Shown here piece after piece: positions 53,905 through 63,665 of a stretch of 64,000 nt of DNA. The notes below the pieces were generated by a model. It searched no databases and was not told the DNA's origin. It saw only the letters and a list, made by a program, of their open reading frames with translations. The stretch covers positions 186,001 through 250,000 of the forward strand of contig NZ_SAUF01000005.1 in NCBI RefSeq assembly GCF_004023665.1, given 5' to 3'. The stretch's first letter is position 1, and the number at the start of each line of letters is the position of its first letter. Made by a program: the position numbers and the translations under genes. Source of the stretch: Afifella aestuarii. Lineage in GTDB: Bacteria; Pseudomonadota; Alphaproteobacteria; Rhizobiales; Afifellaceae.

Positions 53905-54510
53905 GTGTCCGCTAATACATATCCGACTACCGTTCCTGATTCCGCCGCTGCGCCAGATCCGCACAGCAGTGAACCGTCGAGGCGAGACTTTTTCGTCATC
54001 GCCACGGGCGCTGCCGCGGTCGTGGCCGTAGCTGGGTTGGCATGGCCGTTCATCGACCAGATGAACCCGGATGCCTCCGCCTTGGCGCTTGCTTCGATCG
54101 ATGTCGACATCTCCGCCATGGAGGCGGGGCAGTCGATCACGGTGATGTGGCGCGGCAAGCCCGTGTTCATCCGTTACCGCACTCCTGAAGAGGTGGAAGC
54201 GGCGAAGAATACGCCTCTCTCCGACCTCAAGGATCCGATCGCACGCAACGACAACCTCGACGGCAACGCGCCGGCGACCGATGAAAATCGCGCCGCACCG
54301 GGCCGCGAAGAGTTTCTCGTGATGGTCGGCATCTGCACCCATCTCGGCTGCGTCCCGATGGGCGAGGCGGGTGATTACAACGGCTGGTTCTGCCCCTGCC
54401 ACGGCTCGGTCTACGACACGGCCGGGCGCATTCGTCATGGGCCGGCGCCGGAGAACATGTTGATCCCCACCACGGCCTTCAGCGACGACAACACAATCAC
54501 GATCGGCTGA
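53905..54510 (+). CDS. petA: Ubiquinol-cytochrome c reductase, Rieske iron-sulfur subunit
   Basis: This 201-residue Rieske protein binds the 2Fe-2S cluster through C144/H146 (ICTHLGC) and C163/H166 (FCPCHGS), with C149 and C165 as the disulfide. A twin-arginine signal-anchor (SRRDFF, then a helix ~30-50) fits Tat insertion. I chose the GTG at 53905, which has GAGGGTAGAATTC upstream and gives a normal N-terminus. An ATG at 53875 lacks a ribosome site. It heads petABC, 17 bp before petB. Confidence 0.95.
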   Translation: MSANTYPTTVPDSAAAPDPHSSEPSRRDFFVIATGAAAVVAVAGLAWPFIDQMNPDASALALASIDVDISAMEAGQSITVMWRGKPVFIRYRTPEEVEAAKNTPLSDLKDPIARNDNLDGNAPATDENRAAPGREEFLVMVGICTHLGCVPMGEAGDYNGWFCPCHGSVYDTAGRIRHGPAPENMLIPTTAFSDDNTITIG

Positions 54511-54526
54511 GCGGCGGAGAACGAGA

Positions 54527-55807
54527 ATGCAGGGTACATCCGAATACCAACCGCGCACCGGCGTTGAACGCTGGATCGATTCGCGCATGCCGCTGCCGCG
54601 GCTCATGTACGATTCCTTTATCGCTTATCCGATCCCGCGGAACCTCAACTATTCCTACGCCTTCGGCGCGATCCTGAGCCTCGTGCTCGTGGTTCAGATC
54701 CTCACCGGCGTGGTGCTGGCGATGCACTACGCCGCCAATTCCGCGATCGCCTTCAATTCCGTCGAGCACATCATGCGCGACGTGAACTACGGTTGGCTGT
54801 TGCGCTACATGCACGCCAACGGATCGTCGATGTTCTTCATCGCGGTCTACATCCACATGTTCCGCGGCCTTTATTACGGTTCCTACAAGGCGCCGCGCGA
54901 AATCCAGTGGATCCTGGGCGTCATCCTCTTCCTCCTGATGATGGCGACGGCCTTCATGGGCTACGTGCTTCCTTGGGGCCAGATGAGCTTCTGGGGCGCC
55001 ACCGTCATCACCAACCTGTTCTCGGCGATCCCGCTGGTCGGCGAAGGCATCACCCACTGGCTGTGGGGCGGCTTCGCGGTCGGCGATCCGACGCTGAACC
55101 GGTTCTTCTCGCTGCATTATCTGCTGCCGTTCATGATCGTCGGCGTGGTCATTCTCCACGTCTGGGCGTTCCATGTGACCGGCCAGACGAACCCGACAGG
55201 CATCGAGCCGAAGTCGCGCAGCGATGTGGTGCCGTTCACGCCGCATGCGACCATGAAGGACGCGGTGGCGATGGTCGCCTTCGCGCTGTTCTTCGCGTGG
55301 TTCTTGTTCTACCTGCCGAACTATCTCGGCCACCCGGACAATTACACGGTCGCCAACCCGCTGGTGACGCCGCCGCACATCGTGCCGGAATGGTACTTCC
55401 TGCCGTTCTATGCGATTCTGCGGGCCATCCCGTCAAAGCTCGGCGGCGTGATCGCGATGTTCGCCTCGATCATCGTGCTCTTCTTCCTGCCTTGGCTGGA
55501 CAAGTCGAAGGTGATGTCGGCGGCCTATCGTCCGCTCTATCGCATCTTCTTCTGGATCTTCGTGGCCGACGTCATCTGCCTTGGTTATTTCGGTGCCAAG
55601 CCGCCGGAAGGCTGGTACGTGCTCGCCACGCAGCTGCTGACGGCATACTATTTCGTCCACTTCCTCATCATCTTCCCGCTGCTGGGGTACATCGAGAAGC
55701 CGAGGCCTCGCCCGACTTCCATCACCGAGGCTGTGCTTTCCAAGCATAAGAGCGGGGGTGGCGGAACGCCGGCCGAAGCGGCGGCCTCCCCGGAACGACG
55801 CGGCTGA
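54527..55807 (+). CDS. petB: Ubiquinol-cytochrome c reductase, cytochrome b
   Basis: This 426-residue cytochrome b has eight membrane helices and two b-heme His pairs. Hallmarks are the [15 protein letters not shown] helix, the [12 protein letters not shown] (Qo site) helix, and PEWYFLP, the PEWY quinol-oxidation motif. It forms the Q-cycle core of the bc1 complex. The C-terminal ~25 residues are a Gly/Ala/Glu-rich tail, slightly longer than usual. Its stop overlaps the petC start (TGATG). Confidence 0.97.
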   Translation: MQGTSEYQPRTGVERWIDSRMPLPRLMYDSFIAYPIPRNLNYSYAFGAILSLVLVVQILTGVVLAMHYAANSAIAFNSVEHIMRDVNYGWLLRYMHANGSSMFFIAVYIHMFRGLYYGSYKAPREIQWILGVILFLLMMATAFMGYVLPWGQMSFWGATVITNLFSAIPLVGEGITHWLWGGFAVGDPTLNRFFSLHYLLPFMIVGVVILHVWAFHVTGQTNPTGIEPKSRSDVVPFTPHATMKDAVAMVAFALFFAWFLFYLPNYLGHPDNYTVANPLVTPPHIVPEWYFLPFYAILRAIPSKLGGVIAMFASIIVLFFLPWLDKSKVMSAAYRPLYRIFFWIFVADVICLGYFGAKPPEGWYVLATQLLTAYYFVHFLIIFPLLGYIEKPRPRPTSITEAVLSKHKSGGGGTPAEAAASPERRG

Positions 55808-56769
55808 TGCGAGACGGAACTGCGACAAACACCATGACGACAATGCTTAAATCCATAACGCGTCTTTCGGCAGCTGGCGTTCTCGTTCTGGCCGGACTGT
55901 CCGTGGCGGCAGCCCAGCAAGACGCTCCGGCGGCTCCGGAATCTCCGGAGGCGAAACCCGAAGAATCGGCACTCCCTCATTTCCCGCTCGAAGAGCCGGA
56001 AGAGATGGAGTGGAGCTTCGCCGGGCCCTTCGGCAAATTCGATCAGCAGCAGCTGCAGCGTGGCTTCCAGGTCTATCGGGAAGTGTGCTCGGCCTGCCAC
56101 TCGATGAAGCGCGTGCCGTTCCGTGCTCTCGGCTGGGAGGGCGGTCCCCACTTCTCCGAAGAGGAGGTGGAAGCGCTCGCGGCCGAATACCAGATCCAGG
56201 ACGGTCCGGACGACACGGGTGAGATGTTCGAGCGGCCGGGCCGGCCGTCGGACTATTTCCCGTCTCCGTTCCCGAACGACGAGGCGGCCCGCTACGCCAA
56301 TGGCGGCGCTGTCCCGCCGGATATGTCCGTGCTGGCCAAGGCACGCGGCGTGGAACGCGGCTTTCCGCAATTCCTGATCGATATTTTCACCACGTATCAG
56401 GAGGGCGGGCCTGACTACATCCACGCACTTCTGACGGGCTATGAGGACGAAGCGCCTGAGGGCGTGACGGTTCTCCCGGGGCAGTACTACAATCCGCATT
56501 ACATGTACGCTGCCGCCCTGGCGATGCCGCCCCCCTTGTTCGACGATCTGATCGAGTATGCGCAGAACCAGGACGACGATCCGAACAACGACGTTCCGCA
56601 GACGGTGGACCAGTATTCTCGCGACGTCGCTGCGTTCCTGATGTGGGCGGCGGAGCCGCACATGGAGGCGCGCAAGTCGATGGGCTTCACCGTGATCGCC
56701 TTCCTGCTCGTCTTCTTGGGACTCGTCTACTATGTGAAGCGCAAGGTCTGGTCGAACGTGGAGCACTGA
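55807..56769 (+). CDS. petC: Ubiquinol-cytochrome c reductase, cytochrome c1
   Basis: This 320-residue cytochrome c1 has a signal peptide (about 12-36), a heme site CSACH (C94-H98), and a C-terminal membrane anchor (about 293-311, FTVIAFLLVFLGLVYYVKRK). An acidic, Pro/Glu-rich stretch (about 40-66) follows the signal peptide and is unusually long. GQYYNPHYM and AMPPPL are conserved heme-pocket parts; the Met ligand is probably in that region. It is the last gene of the operon, before a strong terminator. Confidence 0.96.
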   Translation: MRDGTATNTMTTMLKSITRLSAAGVLVLAGLSVAAAQQDAPAAPESPEAKPEESALPHFPLEEPEEMEWSFAGPFGKFDQQQLQRGFQVYREVCSACHSMKRVPFRALGWEGGPHFSEEEVEALAAEYQIQDGPDDTGEMFERPGRPSDYFPSPFPNDEAARYANGGAVPPDMSVLAKARGVERGFPQFLIDIFTTYQEGGPDYIHALLTGYEDEAPEGVTVLPGQYYNPHYMYAAALAMPPPLFDDLIEYAQNQDDDPNNDVPQTVDQYSRDVAAFLMWAAEPHMEARKSMGFTVIAFLLVFLGLVYYVKRKVWSNVEH

Positions 56770-56798
56770 TCTCCGCTCACTCCGACCCGACGTTTTCG

Positions 56799-56832
56799 AT
56801 GGCCGCGGCTCGTCCGCGGCCATTCCTTTTTG
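56799..56832 (+). terminator. Intrinsic terminator of the bc1 operon
   Basis: ATGGCCGCGG pairs perfectly with CCGCGGCCAT around a CTCGT loop (56799-56823), followed by TCCTTTTT. It lies 30 bp after petC and is the clearest rho-independent terminator in the window. Confidence 0.9.
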
Positions 56833-56997
56833 AGCGCATGCGAGACCCGTGCTTGGGTCTATGGTGTCAATTGCCGGCGCCGCGCGGCAGCCTTTGTCCG
56901 GCGGCAAGATGCCCATCTGGCCGTCGCGGCTATCCGGTGCTAAGCCACTGGCCGTTCGCGCAAAAGCGGACGAAAGCTGAGGCAGCTGGGGCGAGGG

Positions 56998-57540
56998 ATG
57001 AACAGCCTGATCGACAAGCTCGAGAGCACCATTCGGACAATTCCGGATTATCCGAAGCCGGGAATCGCGTTTCGCGACATCACCACATTGTTGGGGGATG
57101 CGCGCGCCTTCCGGCGTGCGGTCGATGAACTGGTTCAGCCCTGGGCCGGCTCCAAGATCGACAAGGTCGCCGGCATCGAGGCCCGCGGCTTCATCCTGGG
57201 TGGCGCCGTCGCGCACCAGCTGTCCGCCGGCTTCGTGCCGATCCGCAAAAAGGGCAAGCTGCCTTACGACACGGTGCGCATCGCCTACAGCCTCGAATAC
57301 GGGCTGGACGAAATGGAGATACACAAGGACGCGATTCGTCCGCAGGAAAAGGTGATCCTCGTCGACGATCTCATCGCGACGGGCGGCTCGGCGGACGCGG
57401 CCATCCGACTGATGCAGCAGATCGGAGCCGATGTGGTCGCCGCAGTCTTCGTCATCGATCTGCCGGATCTCGGCGGGGCGGCCAAGTTGGAAAAGCTTGG
57501 TGTGCCCGTGCGCACGCTTGTGAGCTTCGCTGGCGACTGA
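56998..57540 (+). CDS. apt: Adenine phosphoribosyltransferase
   Basis: This 180-residue purine-salvage enzyme makes AMP from adenine and PRPP. It has the APT start [20 protein letters not shown], the flexible-loop region [19 protein letters not shown], and the PRPP loop [17 protein letters not shown]. It is a normal-length APT. It follows the bc1 terminator by ~165 bp, so it has its own promoter there, and is convergent with the MaoC pair. Confidence 0.97.
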   Translation: MNSLIDKLESTIRTIPDYPKPGIAFRDITTLLGDARAFRRAVDELVQPWAGSKIDKVAGIEARGFILGGAVAHQLSAGFVPIRKKGKLPYDTVRIAYSLEYGLDEMEIHKDAIRPQEKVILVDDLIATGGSADAAIRLMQQIGADVVAAVFVIDLPDLGGAAKLEKLGVPVRTLVSFAGD

Positions 57541-57575
57541 CGGTGAGTATCGGAGGGATTGATGGCGCCTGAGGT

Positions 57576-58058
57576 CTATCGCGCGTCTGAGGGCCTCTCA
57601 CGCCGTACGAAGACCTTGCCGATGAAGGTATAGGCAAGCGCTCCGTCTTGCTTGTGGGCCTCATTGCGCATGACGACGAGCCCCCATTCCGGACGCGACG
57701 CGCTTTCCTTCTTGTCGATGACCTCGGTCGTGTAGGTGAGGGTGTCTCCGGCGAACACCGGCTGCACCCATTTGAGGGCTTCAAATCCCGGGGAAGGACC
57801 GGCATTGCGCGGATCGAAGTCATCCCCGCGCTCGGCCTCTTCCTTGGAATAGGCGATCCACAGTTTCATGAAGATCGCGGCCGTGTGCCATCCGGAGGCG
57901 GCGAGGCGGCCGAAGGGCCCGTTTTGTGCAGCTTCTTCGCTGAGATGGAAATCCTGCGGATCGAAGGCTTCTGCGAAACGGACGATTTCCTCGCTCGTGA
58001 AATGATACGAGCCGAGCACGATGCGCTCGCCGATCTGGATCGCTTCGAACGTCTTCAT
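57576..58058 (-). CDS. MaoC-like hydratase/dehydratase, second of a pair
   Basis: This 160-residue hot-dog-fold protein resembles R-specific enoyl-CoA hydratases of the MaoC family. The catalytic Asp/His region is FAEAFDPQDFHLSEEAA, followed by GRLAASGWHTAAIFMKL. Its start overlaps the stop of a paralogous gene (ATGA), so the two are probably a co-translated heterodimer. Both have the Asp-Pro-x-x-Phe-His pattern. The substrate is probably an acyl-CoA; no pathway neighbours are present. Confidence 0.9.
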   Translation of the reverse strand: MKTFEAIQIGERIVLGSYHFTSEEIVRFAEAFDPQDFHLSEEAAQNGPFGRLAASGWHTAAIFMKLWIAYSKEEAERGDDFDPRNAGPSPGFEALKWVQPVFAGDTLTYTTEVIDKKESASRPEWGLVVMRNEAHKQDGALAYTFIGKVFVRRERPSDAR

Positions 58059-58504
58059 GCCGCCGTCTCGCGGAGCCGGAAGGCGATGGGGTTGGTCATC
58101 GTCAGGACGAGCTGATCGTTCTGGTTGGCGACCCGATGTTCGAATCGCACCACGCCGAGATGCGGACGGCTGGCGGAGGGTCGCTTTTCGAGGACGAGCG
58201 AGACGCCGGTGAGGTGATCGCCGGGGCGCACTGGCTTCAGCCAGCGCGCCTCCTCGATGCCGGACGAGCCCATCGAGGCAGCGTCTTTCAGCCAGCCATC
58301 ATACATCATGCGCATGAACATCGCCGAGCTGTGCCAGCCCGACGCGGCGAGACCCCCGAGCATGCTTGATGCCGCGGCGGCTTCGTCGAGATGGAATGGC
58401 TGGGGATCGAACTCCGCCGCAAAGGCGATGATCGCCTCGCGGCTCACGGCATAGGGCGCAAGGGGCAGCTCAAGGCCGGGATGAAAATCCTCGAAATGCA
58501 ACAT
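58055..58504 (-). CDS. MaoC-like hydratase/dehydratase, first of a pair
   Basis: This 149-residue hot-dog protein is a paralog of the next gene, with AAEFDPQPFHLDEAAA and GGLAASGWHSSAMFMRMM at the same positions. It may be the hydratase and its partner a stabilising subunit, or the reverse. It lies 96 bp downstream of ychF on the same strand, across a block of 14-bp tandem repeats. It could be the tail of the rplY-pth-ychF transcript. Confidence 0.9.
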   Translation of the reverse strand: MLHFEDFHPGLELPLAPYAVSREAIIAFAAEFDPQPFHLDEAAAASSMLGGLAASGWHSSAMFMRMMYDGWLKDAASMGSSGIEEARWLKPVRPGDHLTGVSLVLEKRPSASRPHLGVVRFEHRVANQNDQLVLTMTNPIAFRLRETAA

Positions 58505-58545
58505 GCCCCATTCTTAGGGTCGACAAAATTTCCTGTCGAGGCGTT

Positions 58546-58601
58546 CGTGCCCAGACGTTCAGGCCCAGACGTTCAGGCCCAAAGGTTGAGGCCCAAAGGT
58601 T
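58546..58601. repeat. Four 14-bp tandem repeats abutting the ychF stop codon
   Basis: Four 14-bp units (58546-58559, 58560-58573, 58574-58587, 58588-58601) follow the pattern CAGGCCCAGACGTT or CAGGCCCAAAGGTT. The second and third types differ by two bases, and there is a decayed partial unit CAGGCGTT after them. The array ends on the first base of the ychF stop codon (58601-58603), so it lies just 3' of ychF on the minus strand. Confidence 0.85.
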
Positions 58602-59704
58602 CAGGCGTTGAACTTGAACAGAAGCACGTCGCCGTCTTCGACGACGTATTCCTTGCCTTCGTCGCGCGCCCGACCCGCCTCCTTGGCGGCCGTCTCTCCG
58701 CCGAGCTCGATGAAGTCATCGTATTTGATGGTCTGCGCGCGAATGAAGCCGCGTTCGAAATCGGAGTGGATCGTGCCTGCGGCCTGTGGGGCTCGCGAGC
58801 CGCGCCGGATCGTCCAGGCGCGCGCTTCCTTCGGCCCGGCCGTGAAGAAGGTGATCAGATCCAGAAGCTCGTAGCCGGCACGGATAAGCCGATCGAGGCC
58901 CGGCTCCTCAAGGCCGAGGTCGGCAAGATAATCGGCCTGTTCTTCAGCGTCGAGCTGGGCGATTTCCGCTTCGATCGAGGCGGAGATGACGACGCAGGCG
59001 GCCCCTTCGGCGGCGGCACGTTCTGCGACGCGAGCGGAATGTGCGTTGCCTGTGGCGGCTTCGTCTTCCGCCACGTTGCAGACGTAGAGGACGGGCTTGG
59101 ACGTCAAAAGCCCGAGCGTGCGCAGGATCGCCCGATCCTCGTCGGCAAGTTCGGCGCGGATCGTACGCACCATGCGGCCTTCCTGCAGGGCCTCGAGCGC
59201 CTTTTCCATCACGGGCAGAAAGGCGAGCGCTTCCTTGTCTTTGGCGGTCGCCTTTTTGCGCATCGCCACGACACGGCGTTCAAGGCTTTCGAGATCGGCA
59301 AGCATCAGTTCGGTTTCGACCGTCTCCGCGTCGGCTACGGGATCGATGCGGCCCTCCACATGGGTGACATCGCCGTCTTCGAAGCAACGCAAGACATGCG
59401 CGATGGCATCGACTTCGCGGATGTTGGCGAGAAACTGGTTGCCGAGGCCCTCGCCCTTGGAGGCTCCGCGCACGAGGCCGGCAATGTCGACGAAGGTGAG
59501 GCGGGTCGGTACCGTTTGGGCGGATTTCGAGATCTCCGCAATGCGCTTGAGGCGCGGATCGGGGACCGCGACTTCACCGGTGTTCGGTTCGATCGTGCAG
59601 AAGGGATAATTCGCAGCCTGCGCCGCGGCCGTCTTGGTGAGCGCGTTGAACAAGGTGGACTTGCCGACGTTGGGCAGCCCGACGATGCCGCATTTGAAAC
59701 CCAT
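58601..59704 (-). CDS. ychF: Redox-regulated ATPase YchF
   Basis: This 367-residue Obg-family ATPase has P-loop GLPNVGKSTLFNALT, switch-region FVDIAGLVRGASKGEGLGNQ and a C-terminal TGS domain (DLITFFTAGPKEARAWTIRR). It prefers ATP to GTP and binds the ribosome and redox or stress factors. It follows pth by 42 bp in the conserved rplY-pth-ychF order. The C-terminus (VVEDGDVLLFKFNA) is normal despite the repeats directly beyond it. Confidence 0.97.
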   Translation of the reverse strand: MGFKCGIVGLPNVGKSTLFNALTKTAAAQAANYPFCTIEPNTGEVAVPDPRLKRIAEISKSAQTVPTRLTFVDIAGLVRGASKGEGLGNQFLANIREVDAIAHVLRCFEDGDVTHVEGRIDPVADAETVETELMLADLESLERRVVAMRKKATAKDKEALAFLPVMEKALEALQEGRMVRTIRAELADEDRAILRTLGLLTSKPVLYVCNVAEDEAATGNAHSARVAERAAAEGAACVVISASIEAEIAQLDAEEQADYLADLGLEEPGLDRLIRAGYELLDLITFFTAGPKEARAWTIRRGSRAPQAAGTIHSDFERGFIRAQTIKYDDFIELGGETAAKEAGRARDEGKEYVVEDGDVLLFKFNA

Positions 59705-59746
59705 GGCGATGCCTGTTCGAAAGTTGGTGTGAGGGGGAGGGTGCGA

Positions 59747-60439
59747 TTAGGAATCGCGCCGGAAGAGCCTTTTGAGCCCATCGGCAAGCGGTCCAGACCG
59801 GTTTTCTCCCGAGGCGCGCGAACTGGCTGGGGCCGGAGGCGGAGGCGTCCCCTCGGCGGGACGTTGCGCCGAGCCGTTGCTCGCCAGATGCACGCGGTTC
59901 ATGAAATTGGCTTCATCGCCCTCTGCCAGAAGACCGACATTTTCCGCAATCGCGCGCAAGAGCGGCTCGCGCCAGGCTTCGTCTTCCTTTGCGAAGTCGT
60001 GGAGGACATGGGCGTTGACCAGTTCCTTGGCGCCCGGATGGCCGATCCCGATGCGCATGCGGCGGTAGGATTTTCCGATATGCGCGTCGAGCGATTTGAG
60101 ACCGTTGTGACCGCCATGGCCGCCGCCCGTCTTGAGACGAAGCTTGCCCGGCGCCAGATCCAAATCATCGTGGATGACGAGCACGTCTTCTGGCTTCAGC
60201 TTGTAGAAGCGCATGGCGTCTCCGGCCGAGCGGCCGGATTCGTTCATAAAGGTCGCCGGTTTGACGATAACGACCTTCTCGTCGCCGATCTGACCCTCGG
60301 CGGCTTCCCCCTGGAAACGCGCGCGCCAGTTCGAAAAACGATGATGGCGGTGGATTTCGTCCACCGCCATGAAGCCGATATTGTGCCGATGATGAGCGTA
60401 CCGGCGACCAGGATTGCCGAGACCGACGATCAACAGCAT
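59747..60439 (-). CDS. pth: Peptidyl-tRNA hydrolase
   Basis: This 230-residue enzyme releases peptidyl-tRNA that has dropped off ribosomes. Its core has GLGNPGRRYAHHRHNIGF with the catalytic His19 and Asn9, and FMNESGRSAG and DDLDLAPGK. The last ~40 residues are a Pro/Ala/Arg-rich extension absent from E. coli Pth. It follows rplY by 32 bp. Confidence 0.96.
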   Translation of the reverse strand: MLLIVGLGNPGRRYAHHRHNIGFMAVDEIHRHHRFSNWRARFQGEAAEGQIGDEKVVIVKPATFMNESGRSAGDAMRFYKLKPEDVLVIHDDLDLAPGKLRLKTGGGHGGHNGLKSLDAHIGKSYRRMRIGIGHPGAKELVNAHVLHDFAKEDEAWREPLLRAIAENVGLLAEGDEANFMNRVHLASNGSAQRPAEGTPPPPAPASSRASGENRSGPLADGLKRLFRRDS

Positions 60440-60471
60440 CGTCCGACCTCCCTTGGTCGAGAGGGGGAGGA

Positions 60472-61128
60472 TTACTCCTCCGTCTCCTCTTCCTCGTCAC
60501 CTTCGCCTTCGACCTCGGGCTCTTCAGCCTCGGCCTCTTCTTCACTCTCTTCGCTGACGAGCGACGCCGGAGCGGCGATCGTGGCGACGGTGAAGTCGCG
60601 GTCGGTGATGGTCGGCGTCACGCCCTCGGGCAGGGCGATGTTGGAGATGTGGACGCTGTCGCCGATTTCGAGGCCGGCGAGATCAGCCACCAGATTTTCC
60701 GGAATCTGATCGGCCGGCACATGCACCTCGACGGTGTGGCGCACGACATTGAGGACGCCGCCGCGGGTGAGGCCCGGAGCTTCTTCCTCGTTGATGAAGT
60801 GCACCGGCAGTTCCAGGGTCAGCGTCGTGCCGCGCGAAACGCGCAGAAAGTCCACATGCATCAGGAAGCCGCGAACGGGATCGAGCTGATAATCCTTCGG
60901 GATCACGCGCACCTTGTCGCCATCAACGTTGATGGTTGCGACGGTGGTGAGAAAGCCGCCGGCATGCAGCTTCAAATTCAGTTCTTTGTAGTTCAGCGCG
61001 ATCGGTGTGGCGGGCTTCTTGTCGCCGTAAATGACGGCTGGGACTTTACCCTCGCGGCGCACGGCACGTGCGGCCCCCTTGCCGCTCCGTTCGCGCACCT
61101 CAGCTGTGAGCTCGTAAGTGTGGCTCAT
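60472..61128 (-). CDS. rplY: 50S ribosomal protein L25/Ctc
   Basis: This 218-residue long-form L25 (Ctc type) binds 5S rRNA. The N-terminal domain is marked by [19 protein letters not shown] and [19 protein letters not shown]. The C-terminal TL5 domain has [20 protein letters not shown] and [15 protein letters not shown] very acidic tail follows (residues ~195-218, nearly all Glu/Asp). A terminator hairpin of the upstream chrA gene lies 30 bp before its start, so it has its own promoter. Confidence 0.96.
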   Translation of the reverse strand: MSHTYELTAEVRERSGKGAARAVRREGKVPAVIYGDKKPATPIALNYKELNLKLHAGGFLTTVATINVDGDKVRVIPKDYQLDPVRGFLMHVDFLRVSRGTTLTLELPVHFINEEEAPGLTRGGVLNVVRHTVEVHVPADQIPENLVADLAGLEIGDSVHISNIALPEGVTPTITDRDFTVATIAAPASLVSEESEEEAEAEEPEVEGEGDEEEETEE

Positions 61129-61146
61129 TGGTGCACTCCTAGGTTT

Positions 61147-61176
61147 AAGAAGAGAAAGAGCCGCATGGCGCGGCTC
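61147..61176 (-). terminator. Intrinsic terminator after chrA
   Basis: On the minus strand GAGCCGC/GCGGCTC form a 7-bp stem with a 5-base loop (61158-61176), followed by TTTCTCTTCTT. It lies between the chrA stop and the rplY start, so it should end the chrA transcript. Confidence 0.7.
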
Positions 61177-61270
61177 CTCGTACGCCCGGCCTCCAAGGGT
61201 GCCGGCACGTGGGCGCGCTTATAGGCGAGGCCTGTGGAAAAGGCAATGCAGGCGGGAGGGTGCAGAGAGG

Positions 61271-62482
61271 TCAGAGAATGACGGCCCCCACGCCGGCTGC
61301 CGCGATCACAACGGCCCATGCTGGCACACGCGGCACAAGAAGGGCCAGAAAGGCGCTCGTGGCGACCGCAAAGCTGTCGAGCGAGTTCACCCCCGCCGTG
61401 AAGACCGGATCGTAAAGCGCGGCGGCGAGGATGCCGACCACGGCTGCGTTCACGCCGGCCAGAGCGCGACGGGCGCCCGGCGCGTGTTGAAGTTCGCGCC
61501 AGAAGGGGAGTGCTGCGACCACGAGAAGCGCGCCCGGCAGGAAAATCGCCAACAGGGCGACGAGGCCACCGACGGCTCCGGCGAGAGGCGTTTGCGCGAG
61601 CGATCCAAGATAGGCCGAGAAGGCAAAGAGCGGTCCAGGCAGCGCCTGCGCGGCGCCATACCCGGCGAGGAACGCGTCGCGAGAGACGAGGCCCGGATCG
61701 ACGACCTCGGTCTCCAGAAGAGGCAGGACGACGTGGCCGCCGCCGAAGACGAGGGCGCCCGCGTGATAAAAATGGGCCGCAAGGCCGATCCCGGTCGGGC
61801 TTCCACGCAGCATGAACGCCACGAAAAGCAGCAGGACGAAGATGCCGAAAGCCGCAACGCCGAGACGCCGCCCGACTTTTGTGTCGATGGCGGCTTCGGC
61901 TTCGCGTGTCTCCACCGCTTTGTTCGGAATGACGAAGAGGCCGAGAAGTGCGCCAATAAGAATGGCGCCAAGCTGTGTCCACGGCGTATGCATGCCAAGA
62001 ACGAGCGCTGCGCACCCGGCCGCCATGGTGAGGCGGCGGAGATCCGGCGTCAGCTTCCTCGCCATGCCGAGGAGCGCAAGAGCCACAACGGCAACGGCCG
62101 CAGCTTTGAGGCCGGCGATCCAGCCCGATCCGATGAGTGGCGATAGAAAGCCGAAAGCTTCGGCGAAGCCGTACATGAGGAGGGCTGAGGGCAGCGTGAA
62201 GCCGACAAAGGCGGCCAGCATACCGAGATAGCCCGCGCGCATCAGACCGATCGCCATCCCGACCTGGCTGGAGGCCGGGCCAGGGAGAAACTGGCAAAGC
62301 GCAATCAAATCGGCATAAGCCGCGTCGCTCAACCAGCCGCGCTTCTTGACGAAGGCCTCGTGATAATAGCCGAGATGCGCGACAGGTCCGCCGAACGAGG
62401 TGAGGCCGCGCACCAGAAAGACCTTGAAGACCTCAAAAGCAGAGCCTTCGGTTATTTGCTCCCCGGCGTCTAGCGCGCGCAT
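61271..62482 (-). CDS. chrA: Chromate efflux transporter (CHR family)
   Basis: This 403-residue membrane transporter has two homologous CHR halves, each with about six helices. The signatures are SFGGPVAHLGYYHEAF (residue ~30) and FGGGHVVLPLLETEVV (second half), plus LIALCQFLPGPASSQ. It exports chromate, and is found also in genomes with no known chromate exposure. I chose the ATG at 62480-62482, which has TTGAGGGGGAAAGAC upstream; an ATG at 62503 adds seven residues. It lies ~125 bp downstream of prs on the same strand. Confidence 0.94.
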   Translation of the reverse strand: MRALDAGEQITEGSAFEVFKVFLVRGLTSFGGPVAHLGYYHEAFVKKRGWLSDAAYADLIALCQFLPGPASSQVGMAIGLMRAGYLGMLAAFVGFTLPSALLMYGFAEAFGFLSPLIGSGWIAGLKAAAVAVVALALLGMARKLTPDLRRLTMAAGCAALVLGMHTPWTQLGAILIGALLGLFVIPNKAVETREAEAAIDTKVGRRLGVAAFGIFVLLLFVAFMLRGSPTGIGLAAHFYHAGALVFGGGHVVLPLLETEVVDPGLVSRDAFLAGYGAAQALPGPLFAFSAYLGSLAQTPLAGAVGGLVALLAIFLPGALLVVAALPFWRELQHAPGARRALAGVNAAVVGILAAALYDPVFTAGVNSLDSFAVATSAFLALLVPRVPAWAVVIAAAGVGAVIL

Positions 62483-62608
62483 GTCTTTCCCCCTCAAGGC
62501 CATTGAGGGGCGTATCTCGCACGCCTTATGACGGCTTCAAGACATGAGAGCCCTTTGCGGCCGAAGAACCGCGCTCGAAAATCTGATCCCTATTGGGAGG
62601 ACAGGCTC

Positions 62609-63541
<933 letters not shown>

Positions 63542-63665
63542 CGGCTGGAAGCCCTCTCAAGCATTCAGGCGGCTCTCCGGAGTGGCGAGCTGCAAAGGAA
63601 GCGCCTTTTGGCGCGGTCGCCCTGCACGGCGGCAAGGCTGGCGTATAGCGAACTGTGTGCGCTGA

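Noticed and set aside
55648-57324. A 558-codon minus-strand open frame
   Set aside because: It runs antisense to petC, the terminator and apt, and its composition is that of a shadow frame.
58546-58615. CRISPR-like look of the 14-bp repeats
   Set aside because: Units are contiguous with no spacers and are too short; there are no cas genes.
58391-60709. A 772-codon plus-strand open frame
   Set aside because: It spans antisense to MaoC, ychF, pth and part of rplY, all well supported. No family features appear in its translation.
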